64,000 nucleotides of DNA from Salsuginibacillus kocurii DSM 18087 (GCF_000377705.1 NZ_KB898626.1:1-64000); one strand, 5' to 3'. Shown: positions 45,295 through 53,671, counted from the stretch's first letter. A program made the numbers and translations. Notes: generated by a model from the sequence alone, not told the origin.

Positions 45295-45306
45295 ACATTC
45301 ATACCA

Positions 45307-45354
45307 TAAAAAAGAGCTACACAAACTTGCTAAAGACTTGTGTGTCTCTTTTTA
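45307..45354 (+). terminator. Terminator of the ParB-like gene
   Basis: The arms AAAAAAGAG-CTACACAA and TTGTGTGT-CTCTTTTT flank a 13-base loop. Confidence 0.8.
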
Positions 45355-45387
45355 TCAGTTATTTATAGAAATTTGGGGATTATTCAA

Positions 45388-45486
45388 TATTAGGGACCAG
45401 GCACCCAAAAAAGCCCTGCAGAGACTCACTCTCCACAAGGATTATTATGCTTTAATGCGTTACCGAATCGGGGGGCTGACCCCTCG
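45388..45486. repeat. Dispersed repeat: hairpin plus GGGGTCAG tail (copy 2)
   Basis: GGGACCAGGCACC, then a decayed hairpin (AAAGCCCTGCAGAG...), CTTTAATGCGTTACCG and GGGGGGCTGACCCC. The parts line up with the copy at 4177-4252, with extra sequence in front. Confidence 0.65.
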
Positions 45487-45490
45487 GAAC

Positions 45491-45943
45491 CTATTCAACT
45501 ACGACAGCGTCAACCTCTTCGCCATCATAGATATAAACGATATCAAGAGAATACCCTTCATCCACCAGGCTGTATGTTTCGTCTTCTACTTCTGAAGTTA
45601 AGGCATCAATATCAGCTTCAACGTCAGTTACGGTAACGTCAATGATTAACGTCTCCCCACTACCTGCTTCCACCATAGCTTCTTCTACTTCCTCTATGCC
45701 TGTGAGGGTTTCTTCAACCTCTGTTTCATCTACTTCTTCAAGCTCTTCTTCTGTATCTTCCTCTTCTTCCGCATCTTCATCATCTTCCTCTTCTTCAACC
45801 GGATCCTCTTCCGTTTCATCTACTTCTTCAGTAGCGTCATCATCGCCTGGTTCTTCCACATCCCCTGCTTCATCATCTCCACAAGCAGCGAGCAATGAAA
45901 CTGCCAGAAATGGAATCCCTAATCCTACTACGCTTTTTTTCAT
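45491..45943 (-). CDS. Acidic lipoprotein with small C-terminal domain
   Basis: This 150-residue protein has lipobox LLAAC, about 55 residues of almost pure Asp/Glu, and a C-terminal region of about 70 residues (VEEAMVEAGSGETLIIDVTV...). The ribosome binding site is weak (AGGTGATGAAAG). Function unknown. The layout matches the lipoprotein at 3569-4063, without clear sequence identity in the C-terminal part. Confidence 0.7.
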   Translation of the reverse strand: MKKSVVGLGIPFLAVSLLAACGDDEAGDVEEPGDDDATEEVDETEEDPVEEEEDDEDAEEEEDTEEELEEVDETEVEETLTGIEEVEEAMVEAGSGETLIIDVTVTDVEADIDALTSEVEDETYSLVDEGYSLDIVYIYDGEEVDAVVVE

Positions 45944-46152
45944 CTTTCATCACCTATTCTTTGAAGTAAGTAATCAACTACACCGTTTATTATAGTATAA
46001 AAGATGGCAATAACATACAGGTTATAGTAGAGTTATGAAATTTTACATAGTATGATCTAAACCAATGGTCAGGTCCATCCTTTTTAACAACAATTAATAA
46101 CAGTCCTCAATCTACACGTATCTTTCTTAACTCAATTTCGTCTTTAAAATAA
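45944..46152. other. Intergenic region, no gene
   Basis: AT-rich sequence upstream of the lipoprotein gene. No further structure is supported. It ends where the tandem nested-hairpin repeats begin. Confidence 0.4.
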
Positions 46153-46331
46153 GGTGTGAACATCTGACAAATGAATGTGGACTTCACTTCAGACGGCGCT
46201 TTCCCGAGGGCTTGTCTTCCGCTAACTTTTTCGATGGGTAAAACCCATCGGAAAAGTGGATCTTCAGCTGCGCTTTATCCTCCGGGAGTCGCCGTCTTAC
46301 GTTTCTGTCATTGTTTTAATTCCGTATAGTA
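46153..46331. repeat. Nested-hairpin intergenic element, copy A
   Basis: This element of about 178 bp has outer arms GACGGCG / CGCCGTC and a perfect inner hairpin (CGATGGGT-AAA-ACCCATCG). It starts GGTGTGAACATCTGAC and ends ATTCCGTATAG. A second copy follows 30 bp later. Confidence 0.75.
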
Positions 46332-46360
46332 AATGAATCAATTTCATCATTCAACATAAG

Positions 46361-46538
46361 AGGTGAATATCCGACGAATGAATGTGACCTTCACTTCAGA
46401 CGGCGCTTTCCTGAGGGCTTGCCTTCAGCTAACGTTTTCGATCGCAAAATCCTCGAACAAGTGGATCTTCAGACTGCGCTTTTTCCTCTGGGAGGCACCT
46501 GCTTACGCTTCAATCACTTTTGAAATGCCGTATAGTAT
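46361..46538. repeat. Nested-hairpin intergenic element, copy B
   Basis: This is a divergent direct copy of the preceding element, sharing TTCACTTCAGACGGCGCTTT, GGATCTTCAG-CTGCGCTTT and the end GCCGTATAGTA. The inner hairpin is degenerate. Related intergenic elements are, from memory, common in Bacillaceae genomes. Confidence 0.72.
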
Positions 46539-46622
46539 ATAAAAATAGATAGATAGTATTCGTTTCATTGCTCCTAAAATGTCATTATGAAATTATTCAA
46601 CCTGCATAATAAGTGAAGTTTA

Positions 46623-46853
46623 CTATTTTTTTATTGATTTAATAACTAACACTATCCCTATTATCGCCAACAAAATTGCTATGATTGTAGGAAAGCGCCC
46701 TACTTCTCTCATTGCACTCCCAAAAATGCCAAGATTACTGTTCCAACTTCGTTCCATAAGCACATGAGAATAAATAGCTGCAGTTATTAAGGTTGAACCA
46801 TAAATGATCGAACTAAATAACAAAAATCCTAGACCGATATTCAAATGCTTCAT
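46623..46853 (-). CDS. Small two-helix membrane protein
   Basis: This 76-residue protein starts behind AAGGAGG. Two hydrophobic helices (about 7-28 and 52-72) are joined by a short loop (MERSWNSNLGIFGSAMREVG), and it ends KSIKK. No family recognised. It is isolated between repeats and insertion-sequence remnants. Confidence 0.6.
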   Translation of the reverse strand: MKHLNIGLGFLLFSSIIYGSTLITAAIYSHVLMERSWNSNLGIFGSAMREVGRFPTIIAILLAIIGIVLVIKSIKK

Positions 46854-46895
46854 GCTATCTTCCTCCTTATCTTAGAATTTTAATTCCTTAAGGTT

Positions 46896-46959
46896 CTTAG
46901 TCAAATGTTGGGGTAGGAGCCGCGACTATCTATGGTTTTCGATAGATATGTAACTTGGT
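46896..46959 (+). repeat. 64-bp direct repeat, left copy (probable IS end)
   Basis: CTTAGTCAAATGTTGGGGTA begins a 64-bp segment that matches 49928-49991 with only five differences. It lies just beyond the 3' end of the transposase fragment at 47019-47210, the position expected of an insertion-sequence terminus. Confidence 0.75.
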
Positions 46960-47018
46960 GATGAGATAATATACGCATTCGAATTTAATTGGAAGTTATG
47001 CCTAGAAGCACTTCACTT

Positions 47019-47210
47019 TTAGACGTTGGTTTGATTATTAATCCCTTCAATAAATCCGTTTGAATAACCAAAAGCAAAGCTGTTCAAAATCTCTGTTTCC
47101 CAGTTCTTTAAACTTCTTATCGATTTATGAAACGGTGGGAGAGCTGTTGACTCCACAAGCTCATAGAAGGTTCTCAACCCTTCTAACGTCCTTCTCTTGT
47201 TTCTAGTCAA
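47019..47210 (-). pseudogene. ISL3-type transposase C-terminal fragment
   Basis: The 63-residue frame contains WETEILNSFAFGYSNGFIEG followed by NN, the C-terminal catalytic signature of ISL3-family DDE transposases. The remaining 350 or so N-terminal residues are missing upstream, so the element is dead. Confidence 0.7.
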
Positions 47211-47291
47211 TTCGAGTGTAACGGATTTTGGAGTTCGCGTGTTTTTTTATGCTCAATTTTTCATATCCCCCAACAAATTGGGAGGTACAAC

Positions 47292-47498
47292 ATGAGTTTC
47301 TCTGTCGAATCCTTACAACAGCAGCTCCATACGTTTCGAATGACTGAAACAGCCAAAGAACCCTGCGTGCCCCTTTTTGGCATGACATTTGTTTACAGGA
47401 GGTTTTTTATGTTCCCATACCGCTACATGCTAGAATTGCATAGAGAAGAGCGAAGTCTACGCACCATCTCAAAACAAAGGAAGGAGGAGTTTAAGTGA
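47292..47498 (+). pseudogene. Possible IS21-like remnant
   Basis: The frame begins with a stretch like an IstB N-terminus (SVESLQQQLHTFRMTETAKE) and ends with one like an IstA N-terminus (MFPYRYMLELHREERSLRTI). In an intact IS21-type element istA comes before istB, so this is a rearranged scrap. The assignment rests on short similarity from memory. Confidence 0.35.
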
Positions 47499-48415
47499 CA
47501 TTGCAACAATTGAGATATGTGATTGAAGTGGCGAAGCAACGATCGATTAGTAAAGCTGCGCATCGATTGTTTATTAGTCAGCCGAGTCTGTCGAATACGA
47601 TTAAAGAATTGGAGAATGAACTGGGGATTGCGATTTTTTCTCGTACGAATAAGGGGATTGTTCTTACGTCAGAGGGTTCGGAGTTTTTAGGTTACGCCAG
47701 GCAGGTGATTGAACAGACAGACTTGCTTGAAAACCGCTATGCCAATACGGCTCAATCCCCGCAGCAGCATTTCTCTGTATCTGCCCAGCATTATGCCTTT
47801 GCGGTCAGTGCGTTTGTGAAGCTGTTGAAAGATTATAATCGGGATGAATATGAGTTTACATTACGAGAGACGAGGACGTATGAAATCATTGATGATGTAA
47901 AAAACCTTCGTAGTGAAATTGGGATTTTGTATGTAAATGATTTTAACCAACAGGTCATTCGGAAGTTTCTTAGAGAAGGAAATTTAACGTTTCATGAGCT
48001 ATTTCAGGCCAATCCGCATGTGTTCATCAGTTCAACTAATCCACTCGCGGCTCAGAAGTATGTTACCTTAGCTGATTTGGATCCTTATCCATATTTGTCA
48101 TTTGAACAAGGGGACTATAATTCGTTTCATTTCTCCGAGGAGATATTAAGCACCATCTCAAGGCGCAAAAATATTCGTGTCAGTGACCGGGCCACGTTGT
48201 TTAACCTGCTGATAGGATTGAATGGATACACGATTTCCACAGGGGTAATCAGTTATGACATCAACGACGATGATATTGTGGCGGTGCCGCTTAAGGTGGA
48301 TGAGAGCATTACAGTCGGGTATATTCAACATAAGAATGTGGCAAACAGCCCGCTGGCAACGATTTATATCAATTTCTTAAAGGAAACGATTGCCGAAGAA
48401 CTAACTTTGCTATAG
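47495..48415 (+). CDS. LysR-family regulator of sulphur amino acid metabolism (CmbR/HomR-like)
   Basis: This 306-residue protein begins at GTG behind AAGGAGG. The N-terminal winged helix-turn-helix (ISKAAHRLFISQPSLSNTIK) is followed by the effector-binding domain. Overall sequence and the position next to a homocysteine methyltransferase fit the CmbR/HomR/YwqM group, which respond to O-acetylserine-type signals and control methionine and cysteine genes. It probably activates the next gene. Confidence 0.85.
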   Translation: MTLQQLRYVIEVAKQRSISKAAHRLFISQPSLSNTIKELENELGIAIFSRTNKGIVLTSEGSEFLGYARQVIEQTDLLENRYANTAQSPQQHFSVSAQHYAFAVSAFVKLLKDYNRDEYEFTLRETRTYEIIDDVKNLRSEIGILYVNDFNQQVIRKFLREGNLTFHELFQANPHVFISSTNPLAAQKYVTLADLDPYPYLSFEQGDYNSFHFSEEILSTISRRKNIRVSDRATLFNLLIGLNGYTISTGVISYDINDDDIVAVPLKVDESITVGYIQHKNVANSPLATIYINFLKETIAEELTLL

Positions 48416-48432
48416 GTTAAAGTTATGACAAA

Positions 48433-48454
48433 GCATAGAATTCACGTGTTATGC
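48433..48454 (+). promoter_or_regulatory. Candidate LysR operator before the methyltransferase gene
   Basis: The inverted repeat GCATA-N12-TATGC lies about 55 bp before the start codon, upstream of an extended -10-like TGC-TACACT (48470-48478). Confidence 0.45.
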
Positions 48455-48509
48455 TATACCATTATTCAATGCTACACTGACCTTACATTACTAAAGGAGA
48501 GGGTCAGCA

Positions 48510-49562
48510 GTGGGGAAAAGAAGTTTAGAACAAAGATTAAATGAAGGCACAGTCGTTGTAGCCGAAGGATATTTATTTGAAATGGAGCGCAGAGGTTATT
48601 TACAGGCAGGATCGTTTGTACCAGAAGTAGCGTTGGAGCACCCGGAGGTTTTAAAGCAAGTATATCGAGATTACATGAATGCCGGTTCAGATGTGGTTTT
48701 AGCTTTCACCTATAATGCCCACCGTGAAAAAATGAGAATTATAGATAAAGAACATTTACATGAGCCGTTAAACCGGAGTGCGATTCGTTTGGCGAAGGAA
48801 GTGGCGAAAGAGCATCCTACAGAAGAAGCGTTAGTTGCAGGCAACATTTCGAATACGAATATTTTTGATCCGGAAGATGCTGATTCTGCGGAAGAAGTAA
48901 GAAGTATATTTGCAGAAATGGCCACGTGGTGTAAAGAAGAAGGCGTCGATTTTATAAATGCGGAAACTCTTTATTACCATGAAGAGGCCGTTATTGCGCT
49001 AGAGGAAATTCAAAAACAAGATCTGCCGGCAGTCGTTACATTAGGGCTGATGGGCGAAAATAAACTGCGGGATGGTTATACCGTTGAAGAATCCTGTAAA
49101 ATTCTTTCTGAAAAAGGTGCGTTAGTAGTTGGGATGAACTGTTTCCGCGGACCAAATACGATGCAGCCATACCTGAAGGGAATTAGAAATGAGGTAGAAG
49201 GATATGTCGGTGGATTGCCCATTCCATATCGCACGACAGAAGAACACCCGACGTTCTTCAACTTGCCCGATGGAGGATGCAGTTGTTCCTTACCGACCGA
49301 AACCACGTTCCCGACATCCTTAGACCCGCTTTATCACAATCGGTACGAATTAGCGGAATGGGCGAGAGAAGCAAAAGATATTGGTATTAATTATATTGGT
49401 CTTTGCTGCGGGGCCTCACCTGCGATGATCAGAGCAATAGCAGAAGCGATAGGATATGAAACCATTAATTCCAAATATTCACCGGATATGGAGAAACACT
49501 TCTTATTCGGGAAAGATAAAACGCTAAAGAGTCATAATCTAAACTACAGTAAAAAAGCATAA
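48510..49562 (+). CDS. Homocysteine S-methyltransferase
   Basis: This 350-residue protein starts at GTG behind AAAGGAGAG. It belongs to the Zn-dependent homocysteine methyltransferase (BHMT/MmuM) family. The zinc cysteines are in VGMNCFRG and in IGLCCGASPAMIRA. The N-terminal TIM-barrel strands (VVVAEGYLFE, DVVLAFTYNAHREKM) fit. It makes methionine from homocysteine with a methyl donor such as S-methylmethionine or betaine; the donor cannot be decided by eye. The typical length is 310-350. It is probably under the control of the LysR gene upstream. Confidence 0.88.
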   Translation: MGKRSLEQRLNEGTVVVAEGYLFEMERRGYLQAGSFVPEVALEHPEVLKQVYRDYMNAGSDVVLAFTYNAHREKMRIIDKEHLHEPLNRSAIRLAKEVAKEHPTEEALVAGNISNTNIFDPEDADSAEEVRSIFAEMATWCKEEGVDFINAETLYYHEEAVIALEEIQKQDLPAVVTLGLMGENKLRDGYTVEESCKILSEKGALVVGMNCFRGPNTMQPYLKGIRNEVEGYVGGLPIPYRTTEEHPTFFNLPDGGCSCSLPTETTFPTSLDPLYHNRYELAEWAREAKDIGINYIGLCCGASPAMIRAIAEAIGYETINSKYSPDMEKHFLFGKDKTLKSHNLNYSKKA

Positions 49563-49645
49563 ATCATAAGGTGATCATTGAAAGAGGGTAAGCAGGAAAG
49601 CGATAATAAATATAGCTTTCCTCGGGCGCTTCTTATTTGAACAAG

Positions 49646-49685
49646 ATGGATGCATTCTTCATTAACTGAAGCTGCATCCATTTTT
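49646..49685 (+). terminator. Terminator of the methyltransferase gene
   Basis: The arms ATGGATGCA and TGCATCCAT are separated by an 18-base loop and followed by TTTTAAAA. A weaker stem AGGAAAGC / GCTTTCCT lies before it at about 49594-49621. Confidence 0.7.
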
Positions 49686-49927
49686 AAAACTGGTAAGGTC
49701 TCCGCAAAAGATGGTACAAAAGATTGCATACGTGGTAAAAAACGCCCGCCGTACTCATCGGCTACTTTAAAAATTCCGTATAGGGTTATGGGTCAAGACT
49801 TTGAGGGAGGTAGGGGGCATCATCATTGTTTAAACTATTCTTATCTTACCCATATTATGAAAAGCTTCACCTGTTTTGAGCATTATTTTTAACAGCAAAG
49901 TTATGAATCTATTAAAAAATAAGGGTA
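49686..49927. other. Intergenic region with repeat scrap
   Basis: No gene was seen. The sequence AAAATTCCGTATAGGG at about 49782 matches the end of the nested-hairpin element of 46153-46538. Confidence 0.4.
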
Positions 49928-49991
49928 CTTAGTCAAATGATGGGGTAGGAGCCGTGATTATCTACGGTTTTCGATAGATATGTAACCTGGT
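49928..49991 (+). repeat. 64-bp direct repeat, right copy (probable IS end)
   Basis: This segment is identical to 46896-46959 at 59 of 64 positions and has the same orientation. No transposase sequence is next to this copy. The remaining 200 bp up to the next gene are AT-rich promoter sequence. Confidence 0.75.
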
Positions 49992-50192
49992 TTCTTTGCA
50001 GCTGTTTTTTCAAAAAACAATATCTAATTACCTAGTTGCAACCAATCTATAATAGACTTTAGAACTAAATAACTGTATAATACATTGTGTATTTCAATAA
50101 TGTTACAAAAGCATAGCAACCAAAGCTTAGTACATAACTCAACTTGGTTTGCAAGAACCCTACTACTATAACTTAAAGGAGTCTACCAACAC

Positions 50193-50930
50193 ATGAAAAA
50201 GCTCATTCTAACTATGGTTCTCGTTTTTGCAGGTATTTTAGGAACAACCGATTCCACACAAGCATACTATTCCTCTCCGAATGTTTTAGTAAATGGAGAA
50301 ACCCCGAATTTCACAAATTTACCCTCAATTACAAACAATCGAACGCTCGTAGAATTTCGCCCAATTATAGAGGCGCTGGATTTAAATGTGAGTTGGGATG
50401 GAGCTACAGGAACCATTGAAACATCAGGAGAAGGCCCTGAAGTGAATATGCAAGTAGGCAGTCGTTATGCAACAGTGAATGGAGAAACTCATGAATTAGA
50501 TGTCGCTCCAACGGTGGTAGAAGGTCGTACTGTGATTCCTCTTCGTTTTATCAGTGAAGCCAGCGGATATGAGGTAGAGTGGAACCAAACCGCAAATACC
50601 GCCTTTATTGGTGAGATGCCTGAAACGAGTGAAAGATGGAAGGGAAATTATGAGATTGACGCTCACCCAGACGTACGGGGCGAGCTAAACATTTACAATG
50701 AAACTGATACCACCTTTGATTTTACTGCCAATGTCTTTTATAACCATGTCGGCGAAATTAGCGGCACGGCTGAGAAAGACGGGCATGTTGCTTCCCTTAT
50801 TAATGACCCTAATGACTGCGAAATGACCTTGACGCGAATCGGAGACCAAATCTCTATTTCCCAACATTCCGAAGGATGTCTTTGGTACCATGGTGTTGGC
50901 ATCAGTCTAGAGAACACCTACGTAAAATAA
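50193..50930 (+). CDS. Secreted protein with copper-amine-oxidase-N-like stalk domain
   Basis: This 245-residue protein starts behind AAAGGAG. It has a signal peptide (cleavage near STQA-YY), then a stalk module at about 30-150 with the repeats RTLVEFRPIIEALDLNVSWD and RTVIPLRFISEASGYEVEWN, and a beta-rich C-terminal domain of about 90 residues with two cysteines that could pair. The stalk module is the same type as in the D,D-carboxypeptidase of this window, which suggests a shared wall location. The role is unknown. Confidence 0.8.
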   Translation: MKKLILTMVLVFAGILGTTDSTQAYYSSPNVLVNGETPNFTNLPSITNNRTLVEFRPIIEALDLNVSWDGATGTIETSGEGPEVNMQVGSRYATVNGETHELDVAPTVVEGRTVIPLRFISEASGYEVEWNQTANTAFIGEMPETSERWKGNYEIDAHPDVRGELNIYNETDTTFDFTANVFYNHVGEISGTAEKDGHVASLINDPNDCEMTLTRIGDQISISQHSEGCLWYHGVGISLENTYVK

Positions 50931-50968
50931 CGGCTCAATTTCCATTGAAAGTACGCCAATAACTCTCT

Positions 50969-50996
50969 AAAAAGCCTTGCACTGCAAGGCTTTTTA
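50969..50996 (+). terminator. Terminator
   Basis: The stem AAAAAGCCTTGCA / TGCAAGGCTTTTT is nearly perfect. Confidence 0.88.
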
Positions 50997-51091
50997 TTGT
51001 CCGCCCAGGCAGTTAAAGCTTTTTTTATTTTTTAAGTGGAGCGCACAAGATAGTATTCTTTTTTACAATTTTGACATTCCTTTACCAGCAA

Positions 51092-51123
51092 AAAAAAGAG
51101 CTCTGAAATAGCAGCTCTTTAAA
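51092..51123 (-). terminator. Terminator of the dehydrogenase operon
   Basis: On the minus strand the stem AAAGAGCT / AGCTCTTT is followed by eight T residues. Confidence 0.82.
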
Positions 51124-51178
51124 AGAATGATATATTAATTAAGGGGGAGAGCCATTAAAACAAAACGTCACACTATGT

Positions 51179-52615
51179 CTACCACCCATGGTTGATAGCA
51201 TACGTTTTCATTTCACTATAGAAGGCCAGCGCGGCTTGTCCCTGTTCACGTGTATGTGAACTGGACAGTTTCATACCTCCAAATGGAGCTTGATATTCAA
51301 CACCGGCAGTTTCTTGATTCACACGTACCATCCCTGCCTCGGTGTGTTCGAGAAAATAATGGGCTTCCGAGAGATTATTGGTAAAGACAGAAGCGCTTAG
51401 GCCAAATTCCGTATCGTTTGCAAGCTCTGTAGCTTCTTGAACATCCTTTGTTGGTACTAGCATGATTAGCGGACCGAACACTTCCTCTTTCCATAATTGA
51501 TGTTCTGTGCCAATGCCTTCTACGATCAAAGGCGAAATGAAATACCCATTCTCGTCAGGGATGCTGTTTTCAGCGACCACCTTTCCATCTTCTTTAGCTA
51601 AATCGTAATACCTTTTTACTTTACGGTATTGGTCTTCAGAAGCTACAGGTCCAGCGTAGGCACTTCCTTCTTCTGCAGGTGCTACAACCACATTTCTCAT
51701 TTCATCTTGAAGAGCTTTTTTAAAATCGTTCATTATGTGTTCTTCTACAATTACTCTACTTGTAGCTGTACACTTTTGGCCGGCAGAGCGGAAGGCACCA
51801 CTTAATATCGCTTTAGCAGATTTGTTCACATCTGCATCATTCAACACTACAGCCGGGTTTTTTCCGCCCATTTCTGTTTGGAATTTAATATTTCGTTTCG
51901 CACATTTTTCAGCTACCATTTGCCCTACTCCGGTTGAACCGGTAAAGCTAACAGCATTAAGGTTGGTATTCTCTAAAAGCTCATTTCCAACGTCCTTTCC
52001 CTTTCCTACGATGAGATTAATGAGCCCTTCAGGTAATCCATTGCTTATAAAAATCTCCATCATTTTGAAGGCCGTGAGTGTTGCATTTTCTGCAGGTTTC
52101 CATATAACTGAATTTCCACAGATTAAGGCAGGTGCAATCTTCCAGACCGGTATAGCTATCGGGAAGTTCCACGGCGTAATAACACCTACTACTCCGAGTG
52201 GCTTACGTTTAGCGTATTGCAGAACATTTGGAGCACTTGAAGGGATGGTATCTCCATCTGGATGTACTCCTTCAGAGGCGTAATATTTAAACAGTTGAAT
52301 AGCCCGTTGTACTTCGCCTTTCATTTCCGTGATCGGCTTTCCCATTTCTTTACTTCCTAATTCAGCGAGATCTTCAGCATGATTACTTAAAGCTTCAGCC
52401 ATTGTATAGAGTAATTGACTTTTTTGAGCTCCTGTTTGTTTTGTCCATTCCTTTTGAGCAGAGATGGCAGCTGTTTCAGCTTCCTTCACAACAGAATTAG
52501 GGCTGAGATCAATTCGGCCAACAAGTTCAGTTAAATGAGACGGGTTATAACATTCTCTTTGCTCATTGGTTTCACTAACTTTACTGTTATTTAAAATGCT
52601 AGTTGCAATTAACAC
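51179..52615 (-). CDS. Aldehyde dehydrogenase, likely 2-oxoglutarate semialdehyde dehydrogenase
   Basis: This 478-residue protein starts at GTG behind AAGGAGG, 12 bp after the deaminase-like gene. It has the NAD(P)-dependent aldehyde dehydrogenase fold: GVITPWNFPIAIPVWKIAPA, the glutamate in TEMGGKNP and the catalytic cysteine in SAGQKCTATSR. Placed next to a DHDPS-family enzyme and a hydroxyproline epimerase, it most likely oxidises 2-oxoglutarate semialdehyde to 2-oxoglutarate, the last step of the hydroxyproline pathway. The family assignment is firm; the substrate is inferred from context. Confidence 0.9.
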   Translation of the reverse strand: MLIATSILNNSKVSETNEQRECYNPSHLTELVGRIDLSPNSVVKEAETAAISAQKEWTKQTGAQKSQLLYTMAEALSNHAEDLAELGSKEMGKPITEMKGEVQRAIQLFKYYASEGVHPDGDTIPSSAPNVLQYAKRKPLGVVGVITPWNFPIAIPVWKIAPALICGNSVIWKPAENATLTAFKMMEIFISNGLPEGLINLIVGKGKDVGNELLENTNLNAVSFTGSTGVGQMVAEKCAKRNIKFQTEMGGKNPAVVLNDADVNKSAKAILSGAFRSAGQKCTATSRVIVEEHIMNDFKKALQDEMRNVVVAPAEEGSAYAGPVASEDQYRKVKRYYDLAKEDGKVVAENSIPDENGYFISPLIVEGIGTEHQLWKEEVFGPLIMLVPTKDVQEATELANDTEFGLSASVFTNNLSEAHYFLEHTEAGMVRVNQETAGVEYQAPFGGMKLSSSHTREQGQAALAFYSEMKTYAINHGW

Positions 52616-52627
52616 CAGAAATCCTCC

Positions 52628-53512
52628 TTATTGTAAAATCGAATAATTTTTAGCTCTTTGGAAGTCTCGTTCTATTTTTTCATAATGTTTTTTTGATAGA
52701 GGAAGCCTTGGTGGACGTGTTGGTCCGCAATCCATGTCGCCCAGTTCCATCATATGTTTAATGGACTGCACAAGTTGTGGTTCCGCGTCATAATGAAATA
52801 GCGGAAGGAGTTCCCGGTATAAACGAAGTCCATCCTCAATTGCACCGTTCTGACCCATTTCAAACAGTTTCTTACCTTCTTGTGGCAGAATATTAGGAAC
52901 TCCAGAAATCCATCCTGAAGCCCCGGCGATTGCTCCTTCAAAAGCTAAATCATCAACACCGATCATCACTTCAAGGTTGGTTTGGTCTAAGATATCGTGG
53001 ACCCGGCGGATATCACCTGAGAACTCTTTCACACTGACAATATTTTCGAATGCAGAAATCTTTCTTAGCAGATCAGGTGTTAAGTCTGTAGGGTAATCCC
53101 TGGGATTGTTGTACGCAATAACGGGAAGACCAACATTAGAGAGCTCTTTGAAATGCTGAATAACTTCTTCTTCTAAAGGGTTATAATTAATAGGTGGAAG
53201 AGCCATAAGCCCAGCAGCTCCAGATGCTTTTGCATGTTCTGCCCACTTAATAACTTTACTTGTTGAAGGAGCGCCTGTCCCTACAACAACCGGTACCCTT
53301 CCATTAGCTGCCTCAATTACCGTTTCAACAACTTGAGCGCGTTCTTCGTCCTCCAATGTAGTGTATTCACCTAGTGAGCCTACAGGAATTAATCCATCAA
53401 CTCCTTTATCAATTAGCCAATTACACAACTCCGTCATTCTCTCATAATCAACTTCATAATTAGTTGTAAATGGAGTTACTAATGCAACATGTACCCCTTC
53501 AAAATTAGCCAT
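52628..53512 (-). CDS. DHDPS-family lyase, likely pyrroline-4-hydroxy-2-carboxylate deaminase
   Basis: This 294-residue TIM-barrel enzyme of the DapA/NAL family has Tyr134 in IAYNNP and the Schiff-base lysine Lys162 in IVSVKEFSGD. The carboxylate-binding loop reads GSLGEYTTL. In hydroxyproline catabolism a member of this family removes ammonia and water from pyrroline-4-hydroxy-2-carboxylate to give 2-oxoglutarate semialdehyde. The following dehydrogenase gene and the nearby epimerase support this role over lysine synthesis. The start follows AAAGGGTG. Confidence 0.88.
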   Translation of the reverse strand: MANFEGVHVALVTPFTTNYEVDYERMTELCNWLIDKGVDGLIPVGSLGEYTTLEDEERAQVVETVIEAANGRVPVVVGTGAPSTSKVIKWAEHAKASGAAGLMALPPINYNPLEEEVIQHFKELSNVGLPVIAYNNPRDYPTDLTPDLLRKISAFENIVSVKEFSGDIRRVHDILDQTNLEVMIGVDDLAFEGAIAGASGWISGVPNILPQEGKKLFEMGQNGAIEDGLRLYRELLPLFHYDAEPQLVQSIKHMMELGDMDCGPTRPPRLPLSKKHYEKIERDFQRAKNYSILQ

Positions 53513-53564
53513 CTAATAAACACCCTTTCCCAAATAATTAAATGTTGTTTCACGTATTGAATAA

Positions 53565-53580
53565 TGCAATATGCATGCCA
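53565..53580 (-). promoter_or_regulatory. Sigma-54 promoter of the deaminase-dehydrogenase genes
   Basis: The minus strand reads TGGCAT-GCATA-TTGCA, 53 bp before the start codon of the DHDPS-family gene. Confidence 0.82.
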
Positions 53581-53620
53581 AGTTGTAGAGATGCTAATTC
53601 ATTACGTTCAGTGTCTAAAA

Positions 53621-53638
53621 AATTGTAAATGTACAATT
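53621..53638. promoter_or_regulatory. Candidate activator site upstream of the sigma-54 promoter
   Basis: A perfect inverted repeat AATTGTA-AATG-TACAATT lies about 41-58 bp upstream of the -24 box, a possible enhancer for the activator at 60408. Confidence 0.45.
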
Positions 53639-53671
53639 AAATAGACATGGTTAGTTGTAATGACTAAAAAT

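Noticed and set aside
45642-45995. 117-codon plus-strand Ser-rich frame
   Set aside because: Antisense shadow of the acidic lipoprotein linker.
46153-46538. CRISPR or riboswitch
   Set aside because: Only two long, divergent copies without regular spacers, and they do not precede a metabolic gene in the right orientation.
47203-47388. 61-codon minus-strand frame
   Set aside because: It overlaps insertion-sequence remnants and has no recognisable protein features.
52628-53512. Dihydrodipicolinate synthase for lysine (dapA)
   Set aside because: The position in a sigma-54 operon with an aldehyde dehydrogenase and next to a hydroxyproline epimerase points to catabolism instead.
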